Positions 52,687-60,243 of a DNA stretch of 64,000 nt are shown one piece after another. A program made the position numbers and the translations under genes. Position 1 is the stretch's first letter; the number at the start of each line of letters is the position of its first letter. The DNA lies in NCBI RefSeq assembly GCF_036014115.1, contig NZ_CP107913.1, positions 8,884,501 through 8,948,500 of the forward strand, written 5' to 3'. Source of the stretch: Streptomyces sp. NBC_00448. Its GTDB lineage: Bacteria; Actinomycetota; Actinomycetes; Streptomycetales; Streptomycetaceae. A model generated the notes under the pieces. That model worked only from the letters and a program-made list of their open reading frames with translations. It ran no database searches and had not been told where the DNA came from.

Positions 52687-53856
52687 CTACGGCAGGTCCT
52701 GCGCGTCGGCCGCGCCGCCGCCCGGGTCGCCGCTGTCGGAGGGGGAGGGGGACGCCGACGGGGCGGACGGGGAAGGCCGGACGGACCCGCCCGTGCCGGC
52801 GCCGCCCGTACCCGCGCCGCCGCTGGTCCCGGTGCCGCCGCCCGTGTTCGCGCCGCCGCCGGTTCCGGGTCCGGTGCTCGGCGTCCGGGAGGGGGTGGGG
52901 GAGGTGGGCGCGGTGCCGCCGGTGCTCGGACGGGTGTCGGACGGCGTGGGGTCGCCCCCGTCCCGCGTGCCGCTGGAGGGGCCGCCGGAGGGGCTCTCCG
53001 TGGTCCCGGGGGACGGGGTCTTCTTGGAGTGCGACGAGTTGCCGCCGGTGAAGGCGTTGCCGATGGTCGTGCCGCTGCCGTGGCCGCTGATGTTCTGGCC
53101 CGAGGCGAGTTCGCACACCGTGATGCCGCCCATGGTCAGGCCGAACGCGAGCGCCACCGCCGCCGCCGGCCGCTTCCAGCGCAGCCCGCGGGCGCGGTGC
53201 ACGGTGCCCTCGGAGTAGTCGGTGCTCTCGGGGTCGATGTGGGCGGTGGGCGTGGTGTACGAGGTGTACGCGGTGTACGCGGTGGGGGCCGCGAAGGTGC
53301 CGGTGGCGTCCAGGGGGAACGGTCTCGTCGCGTCGGCCGCCGGTTCCGCCTCCGGCTCCACCCGCGGCTCCACCGTCGTGTCCATCACGGGACCGATCGC
53401 CGTGGGAGCGGCGGGCGCGGGGGGCTCCACGGCGGTGAACGTACGCGCGGCGGCCGTGCCCGTATCGGCGGCCGGGCGCGTCGCCGTAGCCGCCGTCTCG
53501 ATCGCCGAGCGGAGGATCTTCGGCTTGACCTGCGTCGCCGCCCCGTGGACGTGCCCGGCCACCTCGTGTACGTGCCGGCCGGTGCGGTGGAAGACGTGCT
53601 GGAGGAGCGAGCCGCCGCAGGTGCCCAGCACGCTGACCACTCCGGCGCCCATGATCGTCCCGTACACGCCGAGGTTGGACGCGAGCTTGGCGGCCACGAC
53701 CGCGGCGACGGCGCTCCCCGCCACCTGCGGCACGCTCAGGTCGAGGCGCCGGCCCTTCCCCGGGTGCTTGCCCAGGTCGGGGCGCTCGCCCTGTTCCACC
53801 TGCTCGCCCTGCTCCGGGGGCTCGTCGCCGACCCGTCCCGCTCCCATGTCAGACAC
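52687..53856 (-). CDS. Hypothetical protein with one membrane segment and Ser/Gly-rich tail
   Basis: 389 residues, unrecognised. N-terminal 40 residues are charged; a hydrophobic glycine/alanine patch (VAAVVAAKLASNLGVYGTIMGAGVVSVLG-type, about residues 45-72) precedes a His-rich stretch (QHVFHRTGRHVHEVAGHVHG). A TM helix at about 225-245 (PAAAVALAFGLTMGGITVCEL) divides it from a long Ser/Thr/Gly/Pro-rich extracellular tail. No catalytic motif. GTG start at 53856 follows GAGAGGTGG; ATG 53847 is an alternative. May be a cell-envelope protein. Confidence 0.62.
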   Translation of the reverse strand: MSDMGAGRVGDEPPEQGEQVEQGERPDLGKHPGKGRRLDLSVPQVAGSAVAAVVAAKLASNLGVYGTIMGAGVVSVLGTCGGSLLQHVFHRTGRHVHEVAGHVHGAATQVKPKILRSAIETAATATRPAADTGTAAARTFTAVEPPAPAAPTAIGPVMDTTVEPRVEPEAEPAADATRPFPLDATGTFAAPTAYTAYTSYTTPTAHIDPESTDYSEGTVHRARGLRWKRPAAAVALAFGLTMGGITVCELASGQNISGHGSGTTIGNAFTGGNSSHSKKTPSPGTTESPSGGPSSGTRDGGDPTPSDTRPSTGGTAPTSPTPSRTPSTGPGTGGGANTGGGTGTSGGAGTGGAGTGGSVRPSPSAPSASPSPSDSGDPGGGAADAQDLP

Positions 53857-54020
53857 TGCCCACCTCTCACGGTCAACCGCAAGAACAGACGGACAGCTGA
53901 TGGCATAAAGTTCCTTTTGCGCTCTTTTCGTGAACTACGCCACTCCGTGCCGCCCGGCCCCCGCCGACGCGCCTGACCTGGGCGGACAGCAAAGCGCAAG
54001 CGGGGTACTACGCTTGGCCG

Positions 54021-54641
54021 ATGGCGCGATACCTCGACGTACATCCTGAGAATCCCCAGCCGCGCATCATCAGCGGAGTGGCCGACAGCATCCGGTCCGG
54101 CGCGCTCGTCGCCTACCCGACGGACTCCTGCTACGCCCTCGGCTGCCGGCTGGGCAACCGCGACGGGATCGACCGAATCCGGTCCATCCGCAACCTCGAC
54201 GACCGGCACCACTTCACCCTGATGTGCCAGAACTTCGCGCAGCTCGGCCAGCTCGTGCAGATCGACAACGACGTGTTCCGGGCGATCAAGGCGGCGACCC
54301 CGGGCAGTTACACCTTCATCCTCCCGGCCACCCGCGAAGTGCCCCGGCAACTGCTGCACGCCAAGAAGAAGACCGTCGGCGTCCGCATCCCCGACCACGT
54401 CGTCACCCAGGCGCTCCTCGCCGAACTCGGCGAACCCCTCGTCTCCAGCACCCTCCTGCTGCCCGACGAGGGCGAGCCGCTGACCCAGGGCTGGGAGATC
54501 AAGGAACGGCTCGACCACGTCGTCGACGCCGTGGTCGACTCCGGCGACTGCGGCACCGAGCCCACCACCGTCGTGGACTTCTCCAGCGGCGCGAGCGAAA
54601 TCCTCCGCCACGGCGCCGGCGACCCCACGCGCTTCGAGTAG
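54021..54641 (+). CDS. YciO/Sua5/YrdC family protein
   Basis: 206 residues. Core signature IISGVADSIRSGALVAYPTDSCYALGC (starting near residue 16) and PGSYTFILPATREVPRQLL near 92-110 place it in YrdC/YciO, with the KKTVGVRIPDH segment near 116. It resembles YciO more than the essential TsaC (threonylcarbamoyl-AMP synthase); activity on tRNA is possible but unproven. ATG at 54021. The last 33 bases of the gene plus one more are repeated exactly at 54991-55024. Confidence 0.9.
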   Translation: MARYLDVHPENPQPRIISGVADSIRSGALVAYPTDSCYALGCRLGNRDGIDRIRSIRNLDDRHHFTLMCQNFAQLGQLVQIDNDVFRAIKAATPGSYTFILPATREVPRQLLHAKKKTVGVRIPDHVVTQALLAELGEPLVSSTLLLPDEGEPLTQGWEIKERLDHVVDAVVDSGDCGTEPTTVVDFSSGASEILRHGAGDPTRFE

Positions 54642-54642
54642 G
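54609..54642 (+). repeat. 34-bp direct repeat, copy 1 (3' end of YciO gene)
   Basis: Exactly repeated at 54991-55024, 382 bases downstream. Copy 1 encodes the last 10 residues and stop (HGAGDPTRFE) of the YciO gene, with one base beyond the stop. Resembles the duplicated 3' end left by site-specific insertion. Confidence 0.85.
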
Positions 54643-54759
54643 AGCCCGCCCGGCCCGCATACGTCTGCCGGGGCCCCGGCACCCGTGCGTGCCGGGAGTT
54701 CACGGCCCGGCGGTGGTGGGGTAGGACACTCTGGTGGTCGGGTGTCGGGGGGAGGCGGC

Positions 54760-55023
54760 GTGGTGCGTCTTGCGAACGTGGGTCGGTCGCTGTTGATGGC
54801 TGCTGGGACGGTTGCCACGGATGACTGGGCGGAGGGCATGCACGGGCGCGGCCTCGCGTACGGCGGTGCGTCCTCGTTCCTGGCCGGTCTACTGGTGTTC
54901 CAGGGCGGCGACTGGTGGAGCAAGCACCGGAAGCGTGACCGCTCGGACCCGGTGCCACCGATCCCTCGCGGTGGTGGGACGTCCGGGGAGCACGGCGCCG
55001 GCGACCCCACGCGCTTCGAGTAG
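54760..55023 (+). CDS. Small membrane protein sharing YciO C-terminus
   Basis: About 87 residues. GTG at 54760 follows GGGGGAGG. Contains a hydrophobic helix (GGASSFLAGLLVFQGGDWW near residue 35-53), then a charged segment (SKHRKRDRSDPVPP), and ends HGAGDPTRFE, identical to the YciO end, from the repeated 34 bases. Reading frame is preserved through the repeat. Not recognised otherwise; could be a genuine small gene or a passenger of the duplicated segment. Confidence 0.5.
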   Translation: MVRLANVGRSLLMAAGTVATDDWAEGMHGRGLAYGGASSFLAGLLVFQGGDWWSKHRKRDRSDPVPPIPRGGGTSGEHGAGDPTRFE

Positions 55024-55024
55024 G
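54991..55024 (+). repeat. 34-bp direct repeat, copy 2
   Basis: Exact copy of 54609-54642, at the end of the small membrane-protein gene in the same reading frame. No integrase, excisionase or terminal gene lies between the copies, only about 350 bases of sequence. Confidence 0.85.
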
Positions 55025-55183
55025 CCCCCGGGTGGGGGTGGGGTTGTGTCCACCCCGTTCGGGGTTTCAACTGCAGCGTGCGGGTGTGCGGGCCACGGCA
55101 GGGTTGAACTTGTCGAAGGAACGCGGGGGAACCCACTGTTCCGGGCCGCACGGGCCGCGACCGTAGCTGTGGGGGAGACCCTC

Positions 55184-56119
55184 ATGACCGCACGATTCCT
55201 GTCGTCAACCAAGCGCCGGCGTACGGCGATCGCCGTGGGGGTGGCCGCGGCGCTGACCGGGGTGCTCGCCGGGTGCGGGCACTCCGGGACCGGTGCTTCC
55301 CACCCCGCCGCCGCGTCGCACTCCGCCGGGAGTGCGCAAGCCGGGGCGACCGGCGCCGGTTCGACGTTGCGTATGGTCGGCAACCAGGGGCATCGGTTGG
55401 CGTTTCACGTGACCGCTGGGCATCAGCCCGCGATCGTGCTGGACGCGGGTGGCGGTCTTGACTCGTCGTACTGGAAGACCATCGTGCCGGTGCTGGCGAA
55501 GAAGACCGGGTCGGAGATCATCACCTACGACCGGGCGGGGATGGGTGCCAGCGACGCGGTGCCGGGTCCGTGGAAGGTGCGGAGCGCGGTCTCGGATCTG
55601 GAGGCCGGGCTCACCGATCTGGGGGCCACCCACGACGTGATCCTGGTGGCGCATTCGGAGGCCGGGGAGATCGCCACGTATGCCACCCGGCAGCACCCGG
55701 GGCAGTTCGCCGGGGCCGTGCTGGTGGACGCGAGCGTGCCGCAGTTCTCCACGGACGCCGAGGTGGCCCGGGTCGCGGCGGCCACCCAGGCGCAGGTCGA
55801 CGCGTTGAAGGGCAAGCCCGTGACGAAGGCGGACCGTCAACTGCTGGCGGTCGCCGCCGATTACGTGGCGGACCAGCACGCGTACCACCGGACCGCGTGG
55901 CCGGTGAGCGTGCCCGCCACCGTGATCGTGTCCGAGCAGACGCCGTTCCCGACCTCGCCGCCCGACGCGCAGGCGTGGCGTGCCGCGCAGGCCGCGTTCG
56001 CGAAGGAGGCGTCCAACCGGCGTCTGGTCACGGCCGCGCACAGCTCGCACGACATCCCCGTCGACCGCCCCGACATCGTCGAGGCGCAGATCGAAGCCAT
56101 GGTGACGGCCACCCGCTGA
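55184..56119 (+). CDS. Secreted lipoprotein alpha/beta hydrolase
   Basis: 311 residues. Lipoprotein signal RRRTAIAVGVAAALTGVLAG with lipobox LAGC near residue 31. Nucleophile elbow VAHSEAGEIA near residue 155, and the C-terminal His in AAHSSHDIPVDRPDIV near 290. DAGGGLDSSYWKTIVPVLAK near 88 is the oxyanion region. GGGAG precedes the ATG at 55184; the longer frame from 54812 crosses the repeat and is rejected. Likely a cell-surface esterase or lactonase. Confidence 0.87.
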   Translation: MTARFLSSTKRRRTAIAVGVAAALTGVLAGCGHSGTGASHPAAASHSAGSAQAGATGAGSTLRMVGNQGHRLAFHVTAGHQPAIVLDAGGGLDSSYWKTIVPVLAKKTGSEIITYDRAGMGASDAVPGPWKVRSAVSDLEAGLTDLGATHDVILVAHSEAGEIATYATRQHPGQFAGAVLVDASVPQFSTDAEVARVAAATQAQVDALKGKPVTKADRQLLAVAADYVADQHAYHRTAWPVSVPATVIVSEQTPFPTSPPDAQAWRAAQAAFAKEASNRRLVTAAHSSHDIPVDRPDIVEAQIEAMVTATR

Positions 56120-56201
56120 CCGTATCGGCCGCTGGAGCGTGCCGGCCGTGGACCGCCGGTCGTGACGGCCCGTCGTGACCGCGCGCCGTGGCGGCCGGTC
56201 G

Positions 56202-57095
56202 TCACCGACGGTCGTCGGTCCGCTGCTTCGTCACCTGGAGCACGGCGGCGAGCAGTTCCTCGGCGGCCGGGCGGGCGGAGGGGTGCGGCAGGACGAACGA
56301 CGTGGGTTCCAGGATCGGCCGGTCCGGCTCGACGAACGCCACGGCGGCCGAGTCCGCGTGCGCGGTGTGCGCGGGCAGCACCGTCCAGCACCGTCCCGCG
56401 GCGACCGGGCCGAGCAGGATGTCCTGTGCCGTGACGAGGGTGGGGCCGGGCCTCGGCGTGAAGCCGGCCGCCTTGCACGCGTCGGTGATCAGGTCGAACG
56501 TGTCGGGGTTCTCCTCGCGGGTCGTCCTCGACAGTGGCAGGTCGGCGAGGCCGATCAGGCCGGCGGCGACCTGCGCGCGGCCGGCCGGTACCGCGAGGAG
56601 CAGCGGCTCGTCCCACAGATGACGCACCCTCAGGCGCGGATTCCTCGGCACCGCCGCGACGAACGCGGCGTCGAGGTCGCCGCCCAGCACCGCGTCGACC
56701 TTCTCCGGGGCCGACCGGGTCGTCGTCAGATGCACCGTGACGGCCGGGCGCCGCTTGCGGAACTCGGTGAGGATGTCCTCCAGTCGGCGGCCGAGGCCCG
56801 GGTTGCCGCCCAGGCGCAGCGTTCCCGTCGAGCCCGCCGCGAGATCCGCCGCCGCGGTCGCGGCCCGGTCGACGGCGCGCAGCACCCGGCGCGCGTGCGG
56901 CAGAAAGGCTTCGCCGTCGGGGGTGAGCCTCGCCTGCCGGCGGGAGCGGTCGAACAGGTCGAGTCCGAGTTCGCGTTCCAGGCCGGCGATCTGCTTGCTC
57001 ACCGCGGGCTGCACGATGTGCAGATGCGCCGCGGCCCGGCCGAAGTGGCCGAACTCCGCGACAGCGACGAAATAACGCAGTTGCCGGAGCTCCAT
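56202..57095 (-). CDS. LysR family regulator
   Basis: 297 residues. Standard LysR opening MELRQLRYFVAVAEFGHFGR with helix-turn-helix AAAHLHIVQPAVSKQIAGLE near 20-40, and a two-lobed effector domain after residue 90 (GTLRLGGNPGLGRRLEDIL). GGAG lies 8 bases before ATG 57095. Divergent from a DHA2 pump gene across about 115 bases, so it most likely controls that gene. Confidence 0.93.
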   Translation of the reverse strand: MELRQLRYFVAVAEFGHFGRAAAHLHIVQPAVSKQIAGLERELGLDLFDRSRRQARLTPDGEAFLPHARRVLRAVDRAATAAADLAAGSTGTLRLGGNPGLGRRLEDILTEFRKRRPAVTVHLTTTRSAPEKVDAVLGGDLDAAFVAAVPRNPRLRVRHLWDEPLLLAVPAGRAQVAAGLIGLADLPLSRTTREENPDTFDLITDACKAAGFTPRPGPTLVTAQDILLGPVAAGRCWTVLPAHTAHADSAAVAFVEPDRPILEPTSFVLPHPSARPAAEELLAAVLQVTKQRTDDRR

Positions 57096-57211
57096 CGTTG
57101 ATCTCCATTGATTCCGTTTGGTGATGAGTCTACGGGCGCATCGGTCATTGACCACCCCTCGCCGAGCCCGGTGGACTGGTGCCCGGACGAACGGGAAACC
57201 AGGGAGTGCAC

Positions 57212-58699
57212 GTGGTCGAATCAATCGCCGAACCCGATCCGGGGCGCGGCACGGACCCGCGACGCTGGTCGGCGTTCGCGGTGTGCCTGATCGCCGGGTT
57301 CATGACGTTGCTCGACGTGAGCATCGTCAACGTGGCGATGCCGTCGATGCAGGCCGGGCTCGGCGTCTCCTCCGGCGAGTTGTCGTGGACGGTGGCCGGC
57401 TACACGCTGGCCTTCGGACTGGTGCTCGTGCCCGCCGGCCGGCTCGGCGACGTGTTCGGACGCCGTACGCTCCTGCTGTCCGGCCTGGTGCTGTTCACCG
57501 TGACCAGCCTGGCCTGCGGGTCGGCCCCCTCCGGAGAGTGGCTGGTGTCCGCCCGGCTGGCCCAGGGGGTCGCGGGCGGGTTGCTCGCGCCGCAGGTGGT
57601 CGGCGTGATGCAGCAGTTGTTCGTCGGGCGGGAACGCGGTGTCGCCTACGGCTGGTACGCCGCCATGATCGCGGCGGCGACCGCCGTCGGGCCGGTGGCC
57701 GGCGGGCTGATCGTCCAGGGAGCCGGGAACGCGAACGGGTGGCGGTGGGTGTTCCTGGTGAACGTGCCGATCGGCGTCGTCGCGTATGCCCTCGGGGCGC
57801 GTCGCATCCCTCACGACCGCCGGCGGCTCGACCGGACACGCGGCCGTACCGTCCGGTTCGACCCCGTCGGCGTGCTGCTGCTCGGCGCCGGCATCACCTT
57901 GGTCACCTTGCCGTTGACCTCCTTCGGCGGCGCGCAGCGATGGCCGGCCGTCGGCCTCGGCGTGGTGGTGCTGGTCGGCTTCGCGGGGTGGGAGCGACGG
58001 TGCGGCGGGCGCGGTGGGCAGCCGCTGATCAATCCGGCGCTGCTGCGGCAGCGGTCGTACGTCTTCGCCGCGCTCATCGGGGTGCCGTACTTCGCCGGGT
58101 ACAGCGCCATTCCCTTCATCACCTCGCTCTACCTCCAACAGGGGCTCGGCTATACGGCACTTGCCTCGGGCGCGACCGGGGTGCCGTTCGCGGTCGGAGC
58201 CGCGGCCGGCGCCGCGTTGACCGGACGGTTCGTCATCCGGCTCGGCCGCCTCCTGGTCCTGCTCGGCGCGGTCACCGTGGTGATCGGGCTCGCCGCCACC
58301 GTCGTCCTGATCCGCACCGTGCACGGCACCCCGATCTGGCTGGTCCTGCTGGGGCCGTTCCTGCTCTCCGGCGCCGGCAGCGGGGTGGTCGTCGGGCCGA
58401 ACCTGACGCTGGCGCTGCACGAGGTGCCCCCGTCCGAAGGCGGTACCGCCGCCGCGGCGCTCCAGACCGCTCAGCGCATCGGAGCGGCGGTCGGCCTCGC
58501 CGTCACCAGCTCGGCGTTCTTCGGCGCGCTGCGCGCTTCGCACCGACGGTTCCCCGCCGCTGCGGGCAAGGGGCTGCTGTACTGCATCGGTTTCATCGCG
58601 CTTGCCCTGGTCGTGGCCGCGGCCGACGTCGCCTTCGCCGCGCGCTCCAAGTCCGGGCCGCCCGCGGCCTCCCCCGAACCGGCAGCGCTGAGCCGCTGA
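57212..58699 (+). CDS. MFS efflux protein, EmrB/QacA (DHA2) type
   Basis: 495 residues, about 14 TM helices. Contains FMTLLDVSIVNVAMPSMQAG (TM1 signature) and motif A PAGRLGDVFGRRTLLL. Of the candidate starts, GTG 57212 lies 5 bases after AGGGAG; GTG 57179 would add 11 residues lacking character. Divergent from the LysR gene at 56202. Exports a drug or metabolite not identifiable here. Confidence 0.9.
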   Translation: MVESIAEPDPGRGTDPRRWSAFAVCLIAGFMTLLDVSIVNVAMPSMQAGLGVSSGELSWTVAGYTLAFGLVLVPAGRLGDVFGRRTLLLSGLVLFTVTSLACGSAPSGEWLVSARLAQGVAGGLLAPQVVGVMQQLFVGRERGVAYGWYAAMIAAATAVGPVAGGLIVQGAGNANGWRWVFLVNVPIGVVAYALGARRIPHDRRRLDRTRGRTVRFDPVGVLLLGAGITLVTLPLTSFGGAQRWPAVGLGVVVLVGFAGWERRCGGRGGQPLINPALLRQRSYVFAALIGVPYFAGYSAIPFITSLYLQQGLGYTALASGATGVPFAVGAAAGAALTGRFVIRLGRLLVLLGAVTVVIGLAATVVLIRTVHGTPIWLVLLGPFLLSGAGSGVVVGPNLTLALHEVPPSEGGTAAAALQTAQRIGAAVGLAVTSSAFFGALRASHRRFPAAAGKGLLYCIGFIALALVVAAADVAFAARSKSGPPAASPEPAALSR

Positions 58700-58736
58700 C
58701 GCCGGCCGTACGGGGCGCTCCCGCTCTCGCCGCGGA

Positions 58737-59087
58737 TCACCGCTCGGCGAGCGGCGCCTCCGGCCACGGAACGAAGCCGCGCGACTGGTCGAGCCGGAAC
58801 GGTGCACCGGGGCGCGCGGGCGCCCAGCCGAGGACCAGGGCCTGCCGTACGGCGGCCGCGACGTCCGCCGGCAGAACCGAACGCCCCGTCCGACCGACCC
58901 AGTTGGACAGGTGCGGCTGGTCGGTGGTGACGAGGAGAACGGCGCCGGGCCGGTCGGCGCTCTCCACCGCGTACGTGGCGGGCGACCAGCACAGCCCCTG
59001 GGAGTAGGTGGGCCTCGCCCGGAGCCGCCACCGGTATGCCGCACCATCGACCACGGTGCGCCGTGATCCCTTTCCGGCCAGTGTCAT
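58737..59087 (-). CDS. Conserved Streptomyces hypothetical protein
   Basis: 116 residues, soluble, no domain name known. The pattern GSRRTVVDGAAYRWRLRARP at the start, and Trp/Tyr residues later (QGLCWSPATYAVES), are seen in small conserved proteins of this genus. No TM helix or signal. AAAGGGGAC precedes ATG 59087. Confidence 0.7.
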   Translation of the reverse strand: MTLAGKGSRRTVVDGAAYRWRLRARPTYSQGLCWSPATYAVESADRPGAVLLVTTDQPHLSNWVGRTGRSVLPADVAAAVRQALVLGWAPARPGAPFRLDQSRGFVPWPEAPLAER

Positions 59088-59247
59088 GTGTCCCCTTTCG
59101 ACGCGTCCGAACGTGCCGAAGGTAGTCCCACACGTCCGCGCGGGGCGAGACCAAGGGGCAGTGACGGTCCGTCGGCCGGCCCGCGCCGCCAGGGGCACCG
59201 AAAGCCGGAGCTGTCCGCGGCGCGGGGGCCTGGGATTCCGGCTGGGC

Positions 59248-59322
59248 GAAGCCGTAGCGCAGCGGTCGACGCGCGCGGTCTCCAAAACCGCGAGGACGCC
59301 GGTTCGAATCCGGCCGGCTTCG
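59248..59322 (+). tRNA. tRNA-Trp (anticodon CCA), atypical
   Basis: Acceptor stem GAAGCCG/CGGCTTC, D stem GCGC/GCGC, anticodon stem GCGGT/ACCGC with loop CTCCAAA (anticodon CCA), variable region of 6 bases and T stem GCCGG/CCGGC with loop TTCGAAT. Oddities: no base separates the D stem from the anticodon stem, and the acceptor can extend to 8 bp with a CCA one base further on. Probably functional as a second or accessory tRNA-Trp, but a covariance scan is needed. Confidence 0.72.
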
Positions 59323-59441
59323 TCCACCTCGCGCAGCCGGCCGCCTCCTCCGACACGTTTCCGCTCGCGGAGGGGGCCGGGATCTCTGGCAGCGGCGGGG
59401 CTTTCGGGCACTGTGGAGCCGGCTGAGCCGAGCCGGCGCGG

Positions 59442-60083
59442 TCACTGCGGGGCGCCGCTGACGACGGCCTGCGGGCGGTAGGAGAGCACGGGGTCCGCCC
59501 ACCCCCCGAGGCGGCGGCTGAGCCCGAACCGCCGCGGCAGCCACCAGCGCCTGCGCACGCACCCCGCCGCGGCGTGCGACCACTCCGGACCGGACAGATC
59601 CTCCACGCCCCACCAGGTCTTGACCGCCTTCTCCCCGTGGAGTTTCAGCAGCGGCCATCGCGGCAGGTGCAAGCCGACGTGGAACATCGACACGTCGTCG
59701 CCGCACTTGGTGGTGTAGAAGAACCGGTGGACGTCCGTACAGCTCGCGCCCAAGCCGCAGTCGAGACCTTGCGTGCCCCCCAGCCACGCCAGGGCCAGCC
59801 TGCCGCCCGCCGGAATCGACGGCACCAGGACCGGGTTGAACCACGTCTCGTGGTCCAGGCCGCGGCCGAGACCCGTGCGGAGCGACTGCGCGACGACGAC
59901 GTTCGTGGCGGGGCCGGCGCCGACGTTGACCAGCCACCACTTCGGCTCGCCGCTCGTTCCCTGGCCGCTCTCCCACATGAACTGGAGCACCGGCATCTCG
60001 GAGCGCCGGTCCGACGCGTACGCGAGGAAGAGCGATCCCAGCGACACGAGTACGGCCAGCACCGAGATCGACAGCGTCAGCAT
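59442..60083 (-). CDS. Hypothetical membrane-anchored protein
   Basis: 213 residues. One N-terminal hydrophobic helix (LTLSISVLAVLVSLGSLFLA, residues 2-21) is followed by a soluble domain with Cys/Trp residues (LDCGLGASCTDVHRFFY near 110). Not recognised. ATG 60083 follows GGGGGG. Ends 26 bases after a possible hairpin region upstream of the tRNA; probably monocistronic. Confidence 0.65.
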   Translation of the reverse strand: MLTLSISVLAVLVSLGSLFLAYASDRRSEMPVLQFMWESGQGTSGEPKWWLVNVGAGPATNVVVAQSLRTGLGRGLDHETWFNPVLVPSIPAGGRLALAWLGGTQGLDCGLGASCTDVHRFFYTTKCGDDVSMFHVGLHLPRWPLLKLHGEKAVKTWWGVEDLSGPEWSHAAAGCVRRRWWLPRRFGLSRRLGGWADPVLSYRPQAVVSGAPQ

Positions 60084-60243
60084 CGTCCCCCCATACGGCG
60101 AGCGGCAGTTGGAACTACAGCCAGTGTGCCCGCCGACGGGCCCGGTGGGTCGGGGTCGCGGGGTGAACTCCCGCGTGCGGTGCGGCAGCCGGTGGACGGC
60201 CGGGTTGCCCCGGGCGCCGGGCGGCTGCCGCACCGGGTGGGGG

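Noticed and set aside
54609..55024. Active integrative element between attL and attR
   Set aside because: Only about 350 bases separate the repeats, without integrase or other mobility gene. A scar or local duplication is all that can be claimed.
54812..56119. Longer hydrolase gene starting at 54812
   Set aside because: The N-terminal extension would pass through the repeated 34 bases and lose the lipoprotein signal; ATG 55184 has a proper ribosome site.
59248..59322. tRNA-Sec because of possible 8-bp acceptor stem
   Set aside because: Anticodon is CCA, not TCA, and there is no long variable arm.
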